DNA of 12,870 bases, from contig CAZTNS010000089.1 in NCBI GenBank assembly GCA_964615585.1, positions 1 to 12,870 of the forward strand, in the 5' to 3' direction. Numbering within the stretch: the stretch's first letter is position 1; every line of letters begins with the position of its first letter. The stretch is from JAQIBY01 sp964615585. Lineage in GTDB: Bacteria > Bacteroidota > Bacteroidia > Bacteroidales > ML635J-15. Below are positions 1 to 7,576 of the stretch, one piece after another. The notes below the pieces were generated by a model, which was not told the DNA's origin, did no database searches, and saw only the letters and a list, made by a program, of their open reading frames with translations. The position numbers and the translations under genes are program-made.

Positions 1-215
1 TTGGGGTTTGAGTTGCCTGTGAAGAGGAAGGGAAATGTATCCGCAAGAAGGTATGAGGTGGCTTTGCTGTTTCTTGGCTGGGAAGGTATGTAGTGTTGGG
101 AAACATTTTGTGTTGGTGAGTGGTGGATAGTACCGGGACATTTGGTGGCTCCGAAATTGGTTTGGGACAAGTTCCCGAAACCAGTGCGGGCAAGTTGTGG
201 GAGGCGGTTGCTGAG

Positions 216-233
216 TTCCGATAGCTTTCGGAA
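216..233. repeat. short perfect-arm palindrome in upstream DNA
   Basis: The arms TTCCGA (216-221) and TCGGAA (228-233) are exact reverse complements around the six-base loop TAGCTT. No run of T follows on either strand, so I do not call it a terminator. Similar CCGATAGCT..CGG hairpins are common between genes in Bacteroidota, from memory rather than from a search. Confidence 0.4.
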
Positions 234-495
234 GCGGCGTATGTTCCTGCCATCTGCCAGATTCCCGCCTGATGCTTTTACTCGTTACAGTAAACCGGTG
301 AAATTGTATGCTTTAGCACATTTATTTATTGGATAAAAATGGGCTTTGCGTTATTATGGCGTTATTTTATATTTGATTCCTTTATGAGTATTTTATTAAA
401 TCTTGTATGATTTTACATTTTTCTGCAAATAAAGGACTAAGGTATTACTGGTCAACAACATACTGATATATAGAAAGGTGACTATAAATAATCTT

Positions 496-548
496 TGAGC
501 CCATTATGAGCCCATTATGAGCCGTTTGAACCCTTTATGAGCCCTTTA
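496..548. repeat. 10-11 bp imperfect tandem repeat, about five units
   Basis: Units begin at 496, 507, 518, 528 and 538. The first two are identical (TGAGCCCATTA); the others are variants ending in GTTT or CTTTA. The array covers 53 bp in otherwise unique AT-rich DNA. No gene overlaps it. It may be a slippage-prone microsatellite or a cluster of binding sites; nothing in the sequence decides between these. Confidence 0.6.
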
Positions 549-666
549 AAGTATATGCAGTTCCTACTCCTGTATGTCCAATTTTATCAAGCAATTTAAA
601 TGTTTCAACTCGTTTATAAACAATTTACTAAGATGAATAATGGCTCTACTTTATTGCAAATATAAC

Positions 667-742
667 CATTTCCCATCCGATTTTTATCACCACTCAAACG
701 TATAAAAATTATGGGAGAAAGAAAAGCGGTGTGGAGAAAAAT
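667..742. repeat. 76 bp direct repeat, left copy, with internal hairpin
   Basis: This stretch matches 12737-12812 without gaps at 69 of 76 positions, in the same orientation. It contains a two-part stem: ATTTTTAT (680-687) pairs with ATAAAAAT (702-709), and CCCAT (672-676) pairs with ATGGG (711-715), enclosing a loop of about 14 bases. The two copies lie 12,070 bp apart and bracket every gene in the window. This could be a dispersed intergenic repeat, a MITE-like relic or a shared regulatory site. No transposase gene is near it. Confidence 0.75.
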
Positions 743-890
743 CTTGAGAGCGTATTTTTATCTTTCAAAAATTATTCATATTATTGTATTAATATATTTA
801 CATTGTCATTAATCCGCAAAATAAAATAGCAAGCAAGGTAGATGATGCTTAACATTAAAATGGTTTGATTTTTGTATAAAATACCGCTAT

Positions 891-1850
891 ATGAAGCATA
901 TTTGTTTTATCGTTTTTATTGTCGTTGTTTTTCTCTCATGTGAAAGGCCTGATATTGAACGTGTGAATAAAATTGAAACTGCCAATGTAACTCAATCAGG
1001 GAATGATGTGATCGTTGAAAACTTTGTATTGGATGTTTCAGGCAGCGGGGAGTTTGAATATGGTATTTGTTATGTTGATGATGTGGATCCGGATTACAAC
1101 GATACACGTACATCACATGTTGGAGCAAGCAGGCTTGAATTTAATGATACACTATCCAATGTTGTTTCGGGAAAGGCATATTTGTTACGGCCTTACATTA
1201 AAACGAGTGAAAAAGTGGTGTATGGTGATAAAAAAGCATTCAGTTTTTACATAGACGACGATTACATAAATATTGAATCCTTTGATTTTTCGTCAGAAGA
1301 ACCGGAGAAAATACAGATAGTTGCTAATTTCGATGGTTTTGGTTCTTTTATGATCGATACTTTTGGGTACGCTTACAAAAATGCAGATGCTTCGCCTGCA
1401 GATTGGATTAATGTACCCTTTCAGGGAATGCCTGCGTTTTCTTTTCAGGATTCCATTTATGAAATCTCTGAAGGGGAAGAGTATAATATAAGGTTTTACG
1501 TTAAGCCTGTAAATAGTGATACCATATATTCAGAAGTATTTACATTTGTGTTGCAACCATTGGAGGTGTTTACTACCGGATCAATGTTACTCGGCAGCAA
1601 TTCGGTAAGGTTAAATGGGGAAATCATACAAGGTTCGTATGATGTGACAAATTATGGGTTTTGTTATTCATATACCACTTCAAATCCTTCGCTGAATGAA
1701 GAATACATTGAATTAGGCCCTGGTTTTGCAAGCAGTTTTTCTGCAGATGTATCGGGACTTTCACAACAGACAACCTATTATTACAGGGCTTATGCTTTAA
1801 TTAAAAATCAAGTGTATTACGGGAATATAGAAAATTTTTCAACCAGATAA
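891..1850 (+). CDS. putative exported lipoprotein with three fibronectin-like beta modules
   Basis: This 319-aa protein starts with a hydrophobic N-terminus (residues 4-16) followed by Cys17 in the context FLSC. That suits signal peptidase II processing and a lipid anchor in the envelope, although the lipobox is not canonical. The rest is three related beta-rich modules at about 28-119, 127-221 and 224-319. Each has a G-(I/F/Y)-x-Y strand (G58, G159, G256) and closes with an aromatic 'YYRAY...YYG' type strand. Such modules recur in uncharacterised Bacteroidota lipoproteins and resemble fibronectin type III folds. There are no catalytic motifs. It is the first gene of a six-gene operon: its stop is 3 bp before the caspase start, so translational coupling is likely. 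No Shine-Dalgarno sequence is visible, as is usual in this phylum. A surface adhesion or scaffold role is inference. Confidence 0.85.
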   Translation: MKHICFIVFIVVVFLSCERPDIERVNKIETANVTQSGNDVIVENFVLDVSGSGEFEYGICYVDDVDPDYNDTRTSHVGASRLEFNDTLSNVVSGKAYLLRPYIKTSEKVVYGDKKAFSFYIDDDYINIESFDFSSEEPEKIQIVANFDGFGSFMIDTFGYAYKNADASPADWINVPFQGMPAFSFQDSIYEISEGEEYNIRFYVKPVNSDTIYSEVFTFVLQPLEVFTTGSMLLGSNSVRLNGEIIQGSYDVTNYGFCYSYTTSNPSLNEEYIELGPGFASSFSADVSGLSQQTTYYYRAYALIKNQVYYGNIENFSTR

Positions 1851-1853
1851 GCA

Positions 1854-4190
1854 ATGAAACAACTTGCAACCATTATTCTATTAATGATAACTCAATTGAG
1901 TATGGCTCAGTTTGCAAACAACGGTAAACCTATGATCGGGAATGTGTCCGTGCTTAGTGATGGAGGGAAAATCATCGTGTTGTATGATTTGCAAGGTGTT
2001 GAGAATGAATCATATTTTATTGATGTTGAATTTTATAAAGCAAACAGTGAAGAAAAATTGAACTCCAATAGTTTGAGCGGTGATGTTGGCATGGTGAAAA
2101 CCGGCAATCAAAAACGTATTTACTGGGATTACAAGGCTGACAGTGTGTTTTTCGAGCAAAAAATCTATGCCAGGTTATTCATGCAACCCAGCGCAGACAT
2201 TAACTTATGGACACACTTAGGTAAATCTGCGTTGTTTCCGGGATGGGGGGACAGAAAACTCAGAAACGGCATCGCTCCTTATGCATTTGGTGTTGTTGGT
2301 TATGGATCGATCGCTGCAGCGATGGTATTTAATAATTCAGCAAAATCAAATTACGAAAACTATCTCAATACCGATGATCCGGATCTTGTAGATGGGTATT
2401 TTGAAGCTGCACAGTGGAACGATATGGCTTCAAAAGTTTTTGCCGGCGTTGCAGTAACTGCCTGGATAGTTGACATCGCTGGAATATTATTAAGATACAA
2501 CAAGATAAAAAACCATACCATTGAACTCGAAAACAACCATTATTATGATCAAAGCGAAAATGACAAGGTTGTGGCTCAAAGCTCATCGCGCTACATCAAT
2601 ACGCTGGATGCCATAGAACCACCTTATCTGACAATCCCTGAAACAAAAATTGTATTTACCGATGCAAACGGCAACAATGCCATTGATGCAAATGAGAAAG
2701 CCACCATTGAATTTATGGTCAATAACATTGGAAAGGGGCCTGGTAAAAATCTAAACATACATGTAGAAACAGATAAAAAAATTGACGGCCTTGAATTTAA
2801 AAATGATATATCAGGTGGCAGTATTGCTCCGGGTGAAAACAAGCATTTTGTTATTCCCGTAAAAGCAGATATGAGTTTGCCAACTGAAAACGTCGTGTTT
2901 TCGGTGACCGTTAAAGAGGCCAGGGAATTTGACCCTGAACCATTTGATTTGCAGGTGAGCCTTAAAGCATTTAAGGAACCGGAGATTATCATTGCAGACC
3001 ATCAGTTTTCGGTTGAAGACGGTGGTAGGGCTAAAAAGGGGCAGATAATCAACCTTCAGTTGATCATACAGAATGTCGGACAGGGTAGAGGTGAAGACAT
3101 ATCGGCTAGTTTTATTTTGCCGGATAAAGTGACAGAAATCAGCGACAGGGTGTTTTATATTGATACACTTAAGCCCAACGATAAACGCATCATAAATTTT
3201 GAATTTATTGCCAAGCAGCCATATAATAAAAATACCGTTCCCGTACGTGTAAAACTCAATGAAATGCATGGTAAATATGCCAAAACGGATAACACATTAG
3301 AATTGAAGCTCAACGATATGCTGGATAAGACACAACTCGTTATAGAAGCAAATCAGGATGAAAAACAAATCGAAAGGGCTTCATTCAAATCCGATATTGA
3401 TAAAAACATTCCTGTATCCCCTGATAAAAATGACAATCTGTATGTTATCATCATTGGAAATGAAGATTACCATTCCTACCAGGATGACCTGAACAGTGAA
3501 AATGATGTGGAATTTGCTGTTAATGATGCCCGGATATTTTACAAATATGCCATCAGAACGCTTGGTGCAAAAGAAAAACATGTTGAGCTACTGCTCAATG
3601 CCACGACAGGACAAATAAAACGGGTGCTCAATAAATACAATACGCTTGCAGAGTTTGAAGGTGAAGAAGCCGAATTTATTTTTTATTATGCAGGGCATGG
3701 ATTGCCGGATGAGAAAACAAAAGAACCATATATCATACCTGTGGATGTGAGCGGTAACGATTTGGATAATGCCATAAAACTGGAGACGGTATATGAAAAA
3801 CTGGCCGATCATCACGTGAAAAAACTTACTGTGATTTTGGATGCTTGTTTCAGCGGCGGAGCAAGAAATAAAGGATTGCTGGCAACGAGGGGAATTAAAG
3901 TGGAACCGGAAAGCGGCACCCTGCTCGGCAACATTGTGGTTTTTAGTTCCAGTTCAGGAAATGAATCAAGCGGGGCTTATGATGACAAGTTTCATGGACT
4001 ATTTACGTATTATTTTCTGAAAAAAATAAAGGAAACAAAGGGCGATATCAATTACGCAGCTATGTATGATCATTTGAAAAATACAATTAAGAAAGAGTCA
4101 GTATTGATAAATAACAAGTTGCAAACGCCCAACATGCAATTCAGCAAAAAATTATCAAATGAATGGAAAAAATGGACATTCGTAAAATAA
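1854..4190 (+). CDS. exported, membrane-anchored caspase-like (peptidase C14) protein
   Basis: This 778-aa protein has a signal peptide (residues 1-18, cleavage after MA before Q19). A beta-sandwich follows (about 25-115), then a DUF5683-like segment beginning near W119 (SALFPGWG at 125-132) with two hydrophobic helices at about 139-160 and 193-215. Two CARDB/Ig-like modules come next (about 262-372 and 376-487). The C-terminal caspase domain (about 528-770) has the catalytic dyad in place: H615 in YYAGHG and C665 in DACFSGG, with an upstream NDAR motif (557-560) typical of bacterial caspase-like proteases. With a cleaved signal peptide and an even number of helices, the caspase should face the periplasm. 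Substrates are unknown; related bacterial enzymes usually cut after Lys or Arg. The next gene overlaps its 3' end by 28 bp and encodes a DUF4384-like protein, a frequent genomic companion of caspases. Confidence 0.93.
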   Translation: MKQLATIILLMITQLSMAQFANNGKPMIGNVSVLSDGGKIIVLYDLQGVENESYFIDVEFYKANSEEKLNSNSLSGDVGMVKTGNQKRIYWDYKADSVFFEQKIYARLFMQPSADINLWTHLGKSALFPGWGDRKLRNGIAPYAFGVVGYGSIAAAMVFNNSAKSNYENYLNTDDPDLVDGYFEAAQWNDMASKVFAGVAVTAWIVDIAGILLRYNKIKNHTIELENNHYYDQSENDKVVAQSSSRYINTLDAIEPPYLTIPETKIVFTDANGNNAIDANEKATIEFMVNNIGKGPGKNLNIHVETDKKIDGLEFKNDISGGSIAPGENKHFVIPVKADMSLPTENVVFSVTVKEAREFDPEPFDLQVSLKAFKEPEIIIADHQFSVEDGGRAKKGQIINLQLIIQNVGQGRGEDISASFILPDKVTEISDRVFYIDTLKPNDKRIINFEFIAKQPYNKNTVPVRVKLNEMHGKYAKTDNTLELKLNDMLDKTQLVIEANQDEKQIERASFKSDIDKNIPVSPDKNDNLYVIIIGNEDYHSYQDDLNSENDVEFAVNDARIFYKYAIRTLGAKEKHVELLLNATTGQIKRVLNKYNTLAEFEGEEAEFIFYYAGHGLPDEKTKEPYIIPVDVSGNDLDNAIKLETVYEKLADHHVKKLTVILDACFSGGARNKGLLATRGIKVEPESGTLLGNIVVFSSSSGNESSGAYDDKFHGLFTYYFLKKIKETKGDINYAAMYDHLKNTIKKESVLINNKLQTPNMQFSKKLSNEWKKWTFVK

Positions 4191-4963
4191 CAATCCTTCT
4201 GCTGGTATTCCTGGCCATTTATAGCACCGGCTATGCAGGAAAAAAGGTAGAGGAGATCAAAATAAAACGCGCTACGGGCACTGCTGTCGTTACAAACAGC
4301 ATTGAAAGTGCCCGGGAACTTGCATTGAAAAATGCAAAACTTGATGCGTTTAAACAGGCCGGGATATCCGAGTCCATGCAAGTATTTACTGATTATTTCA
4401 AAGGGGAAGGTGGTAATAAGTATGATGAATTGTTTTCTTCAAATGCGATGAGCCAGATTTCTGGCAGCATAAAAAGTGTGAATATCCTTAATAAAGAGAA
4501 AAGCATGACCGAAAATGGCGAATTTAAAATCCGCATTGACATCAGTTGCATCGTATTGAAGCATAATACAGAACCCGACCCGTCCTTTAACTTTGAAATC
4601 AGCGGCATGGATGGTCATTATAAAGATGGTACAGGCCTGAAATTCATCATTAAACCGACTAAAAATGCATATCTGAACGTATTTGTGTTTTCTGAAAGCG
4701 AAGATTATCAGTTGTATCCAAATGATTATGAAGACAGCAAAGAGCTGAAAAAAGATGAAAAGCAACATTTCCCGGTTAGCGGCATTAAATACACCAATAC
4801 GTGCAAAAACGAAAAAGAAAACAACCGGGTGGTTTTTGTGATGACAAAAAATGAAATTGCTTTTACTGGAAATGTGAGTCATGTATCGGTCATTGACTGG
4901 ATAAACAGCATTCCACTTGATGAACGCTGTGTAAAAAGTCAAACCTATCTGGTAACAGAATAA
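4163..4963 (+). CDS. exported protein with FlgT_N/LPP20-like and DUF4384-like domains
   Basis: This 266-aa protein has a signal peptide ending near GYA (residue 25). Residues about 35-135 resemble the FlgT N-terminal/LPP20 type of alpha-beta domain, marked by a helix SARELALKNAKLDAFKQAG at 49-67. Residues about 140-205 resemble DUF4384: a beta-rich stretch reading KNAYLNVF (167-174), then LYPND (184-188), and ending with HFP. DUF4384 commonly occurs next to, or fused with, caspase and kinase domains in envelope and signalling contexts. The gene overlaps the end of the caspase gene by 28 bp; an internal Met4 at 4172, preceded by GGAAAAA, could be the true start and would cut the overlap to 19 bp. 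Tight coupling suggests the two products act together in the periplasm. Its biochemical role is unknown. Confidence 0.82.
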   Translation: MEKMDIRKITILLLVFLAIYSTGYAGKKVEEIKIKRATGTAVVTNSIESARELALKNAKLDAFKQAGISESMQVFTDYFKGEGGNKYDELFSSNAMSQISGSIKSVNILNKEKSMTENGEFKIRIDISCIVLKHNTEPDPSFNFEISGMDGHYKDGTGLKFIIKPTKNAYLNVFVFSESEDYQLYPNDYEDSKELKKDEKQHFPVSGIKYTNTCKNEKENNRVVFVMTKNEIAFTGNVSHVSVIDWINSIPLDERCVKSQTYLVTE

Positions 4964-4966
4964 TAT

Positions 4967-5461
4967 ATGATTATGAAGAAAATAATGACATTGATTATGG
5001 TCATTGCGGCCATGCACGCCGGCGCACAGATCATCACACCGGAAGTGATTGCTTCAGGCGGCGGCTCTTACGAAAATGATTATGCTTTTATGGATGTTAC
5101 CATCGGGGAGGTGGTAACCGAAACCATGATATCAGGCAATTATATCCTGACCAATGGTTTTCAGCAGGGGCATTATAACATTGATTTTATCGAAAATAAC
5201 CAAAACATTGAAATGGAAATTCAGGTTTACCCAAATCCGGCAAATGAGCACCTGTTTTTGTCCCTCAATGCATCCACTCCTTTGATGCTCCAATACCATC
5301 TTTGTGATTTAACCGGCAGGGTAATTTTGCATGGTCATGTATCAAGCAGTGAAAAGATAAACAAGGTAAATATTCAAAGCCTTGTGCCCGGCACTTATTA
5401 CATCAGCTTCCTGAAAGATGGACGCCAGATAAGCCGGAGTTTTAAAATAATAAAAATGTGA
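4967..5461 (+). CDS. small T9SS-sorted secreted protein (type A sorting domain)
   Basis: This 164-aa protein has a signal peptide ending near AGA (residue 20). Residues 27-70 carry a pattern (ASGGGSYEN, then TIGEVVTET and LTNGFQQG) that I recognise from many uncharacterised Bacteroidota secreted proteins. Residues about 86-164 form a Por-secretion/T9SS type A sorting domain: VYPNP (87-91), the DLTGRVI strand (114-120), PGTYYISF (141-148) and a final KIIKM. This tail directs passage through the outer membrane by type IX secretion and is often exchanged for a surface anchor. The passenger is only about 65 residues, so the protein may be a small surface or matrix component. The start could be Met1 or Met3 (4973). 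It lies 3 bp after the preceding gene and 4 bp before the next. Confidence 0.88.
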   Translation: MIMKKIMTLIMVIAAMHAGAQIITPEVIASGGGSYENDYAFMDVTIGEVVTETMISGNYILTNGFQQGHYNIDFIENNQNIEMEIQVYPNPANEHLFLSLNASTPLMLQYHLCDLTGRVILHGHVSSSEKINKVNIQSLVPGTYYISFLKDGRQISRSFKIIKM

Positions 5462-5465
5462 ATTT

Positions 5466-7565
5466 ATGAAACGTTTTAGCCTTATACTGATATCCGTTTT
5501 GTGTGCCGTGATGGCGTTTGCCCAGGCACCCCAATCTTTCAAGTACCAGGCGGTGATACGCTACAGCGATGGTGCGATAGTTCAGAACCAGATGGTGAGT
5601 TTGCGGATTTCACTGTTGGCAGACAGCCCGCAGGGCACTGCAACGTATGCAGAAACCCATGATGTGACAACCAACCAGTTTGGCATCGCCAACATTGACA
5701 TAGGTGAAGGCACACCGCAATCCGGTAATTTTAACAGCATCGCCTGGGGTGAACACACGTATTTTATACAGACAGAATTGGATATCACCGGCAATGACGA
5801 TTACGAATTTATTGGCACCAGCCGGCTCCAGTCTGTACCCTATGCCTTATATGCAGCCAATGCCGTGAATGTGGATGATGAGGATGCCGATCCAACCAAT
5901 GAATTGCAGATAATCAGCCTGAGCAATGACACGCTGTATTTGAGTGATGGCGGTGACGTATATCTTGGCGATTACATGGACAACACCGATGAGCAGGATT
6001 TGAGCATTGTTGACAATACCCTTTACATATCCAACGGCCAAAGTGTTGATCTCACGCCTTACTTAGACAATACCGATGAGCAGGAAATAAATCTGTCTGG
6101 TACTGATTTGTCCATTAGCAATGGCAACAGCATTAGCCTGGATACACTGATGGACAATACGGATGAACAACAAATTTCATTTGAAGGAACTGAATTGACA
6201 ATCACCAATGGAAATACCGTTTTACTTGATACACTCCTTGATAATACAGATGAACAGAACATTGAATTAAATGGAACTACATTGAGTATTACCAATGGTA
6301 ACAGTGTGGACCTTGGTGGAACTGTGGATTTGGATGCCGATCCGACCAATGAATTGCAGGTGTTGAGCATAAGCAACGATACCATATTTTTAACGGATGG
6401 AGGATTTGTAAAATTACCCGAAACATTCGATGGTATGTATAGTAGCCTTGTAGATACACCTGTAAACGTCAGCCATTTTAATAATGATGCAGGATATATT
6501 ACAACTGAGACACAAACATTAGCCGATGTTGCAAGCATTAATGACTCTGTAAACTCACAGATAAAAAATCTACACCATCCGACTGACTCAATGGATGCGG
6601 TAAATAAAGCTTACGTTGATATGCTTATTGATGTAATTGAAAATAATAACATTTCGTTTATTGATTTTAATGCTTCTGAAACGGTTGTAGAAACTAATGA
6701 AACAATTGAATTCACTAATGCTTCAGCAATGTCATTTACTTCATTAGAATGGGATTTTGGTGATGGTAATACCAGTAACGATGTAAATCCAGATCATGTA
6801 TATATATCTGCAGGCACATATAATGTAACTTTGAGTTTAACCAATGATTTTACAAGTAAATCAAAGACAAAAACAGATTATATCAAGGTTTTACCTGCAT
6901 TTACAGAATGCGGTGATGTTGTTGGAGATATTGATGGTAATACATACGAAACATTACTAATTGGAGGGCAATGCTGGATGACTGAAAACTTAAGAGTAAC
7001 TCACTACCCTGACGGAACAGAAATACCCAATATTACCAATGATGTTGCATGGGATTACCTTGAGGATAATCCAACCGCTGATGCATATGGCTATTATGCA
7101 AACGATTCTACTACTATTGATAATTACGGCTTGCATTATACCTGGCCTGCCGCCATGGGGGACAATGCAGAACCCGGAACTGGAATTCAGGGTATTTGTC
7201 CTGATGGCTGGCATATACCAAGTGATACAGAATTTAAACAGCTTGAAATATACTTAGGTATGAGTGAAACTGAGGCTGATGACTCAGGATTAAGAGGAAC
7301 TAATGAAGGATCAAAACTTGCTGGAAATTCTTCATATTGGGAAGCTGGAGATCTAATTGATGATATTGATTTTGGGGTTAGTGGTTTTAATGCAATAGCT
7401 GCAAGCAATGATTTAGGAGGGGGGAATCAATCTGCGCACTTTTGGACTTCGTCATGTTTAGGCCCAGATCCTTGGAGGCGATCTTTGAATAGTAGTTATA
7501 CTAGAATATACAGATCATGGAGTGATATGAGTAGCGGGTATTCTATACGTTGCGTAAAAGATTAA
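5466..7565 (+). CDS. large secreted FISUMP protein with DNTDEQ repeats and PKD domain
   Basis: This 699-aa protein has a signal peptide (cleavage AFA|Q, residue 19). Residues 20-135 form a conserved N-terminal module starting APQSFKYQAV. Residues about 140-318 contain 29-residue repeats: the Gln ending PTNELQ or DNTDEQ falls at 148, 177, 206, 235 and 264, then 298 after a 34-residue unit. A phage tail-fibre-like motif DAVNKAYVD lies at 377-385. A PKD domain spans about 398-476 (WDFGDG at 429-434). A FISUMP domain spans about 484-699, with QCWMTENL (502-509), GICPDGWHIPSD (576-587) and a final IRCVKD. No T9SS sorting tail is present, so how it reaches the surface is unclear. It is probably an extracellular fibre ending in a lectin-like head; the role is inferred from architecture. 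The 3' part is more AT-rich than the 5' module. The next gene is its paralogue. Confidence 0.92.
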   Translation: MKRFSLILISVLCAVMAFAQAPQSFKYQAVIRYSDGAIVQNQMVSLRISLLADSPQGTATYAETHDVTTNQFGIANIDIGEGTPQSGNFNSIAWGEHTYFIQTELDITGNDDYEFIGTSRLQSVPYALYAANAVNVDDEDADPTNELQIISLSNDTLYLSDGGDVYLGDYMDNTDEQDLSIVDNTLYISNGQSVDLTPYLDNTDEQEINLSGTDLSISNGNSISLDTLMDNTDEQQISFEGTELTITNGNTVLLDTLLDNTDEQNIELNGTTLSITNGNSVDLGGTVDLDADPTNELQVLSISNDTIFLTDGGFVKLPETFDGMYSSLVDTPVNVSHFNNDAGYITTETQTLADVASINDSVNSQIKNLHHPTDSMDAVNKAYVDMLIDVIENNNISFIDFNASETVVETNETIEFTNASAMSFTSLEWDFGDGNTSNDVNPDHVYISAGTYNVTLSLTNDFTSKSKTKTDYIKVLPAFTECGDVVGDIDGNTYETLLIGGQCWMTENLRVTHYPDGTEIPNITNDVAWDYLEDNPTADAYGYYANDSTTIDNYGLHYTWPAAMGDNAEPGTGIQGICPDGWHIPSDTEFKQLEIYLGMSETEADDSGLRGTNEGSKLAGNSSYWEAGDLIDDIDFGVSGFNAIAASNDLGGGNQSAHFWTSSCLGPDPWRRSLNSSYTRIYRSWSDMSSGYSIRCVKD
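5516..5881 (+). repeat. 366 bp direct repeat, copy in the first FISUMP gene
   Basis: This stretch aligns without gaps to 7627-7992 at an offset of 2,111 bp. Bases 5516-5630 are identical in both copies. Through 5771 only seven bases differ, in five codons (56, 74, 88, 91 and 93), and every one changes the amino acid. From codon 103 (5772) onward synonymous differences become frequent. It encodes the conserved N-terminal module of both FISUMP proteins. Confidence 0.95.
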
Positions 7566-7576
7566 AATGATATAAC

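Larger units (their letters stand above)
1..890. other. long non-coding region upstream of the caspase operon
   Basis: I see no supportable gene in these 890 bases. Bases 1-340 are noticeably richer in G and C than the rest. The plus frame is open from base 1 to a TAG at 91-93 (30 codons, no recognisable domain), which could be the tail of a gene entering from the left, but this is weak. A 64-codon TTG-started frame at 142-336 is rich in Arg, Pro and Ser and looks like translated non-coding DNA. A small palindrome lies at 216-233 (TTCCGA / TCGGAA arms, six-base loop) with no T-tract after it, so it is not a standard terminator. From 341 the DNA becomes very AT-rich and contains the 10-11 bp tandem repeat and the 76 bp hairpin repeat listed separately. 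The promoter of the downstream operon must lie at the right-hand end, but I could not find a convincing Bacteroidota -7/-33 pair. Confidence 0.6.

Noticed and set aside
1..93. 30-codon open frame running in from the left edge
   Set aside because: Too short to judge and no recognisable motif; mentioned as a possible gene tail only in the description of the region.
142..336. 64-codon open frame with a TTG start in the GC-richer left end
   Set aside because: It has very high Arg/Pro/Ser content, no ribosome-binding site, no domain and no coupling to a neighbour; it looks like translated non-coding DNA.
867..874. GATTTTTG as a Bacteroidota -7 box for the caspase operon
   Set aside because: It fits the -7 consensus (TAnnTTTG) except for the first base, but no TTTG/TTG lies at the proper distance upstream and it is only about 16 bp from the ATG.
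2811..3269. 152-codon open frame on the minus strand inside the caspase gene
   Set aside because: It lies wholly within a well-supported coding region with clear domains; it is a shadow frame without recognisable features.
4439..5017. 192-codon minus-strand frame across the DUF4384-like gene
   Set aside because: It is opposite two well-supported genes, rich in His/Phe/Ile as expected for an antisense shadow, with no domain.
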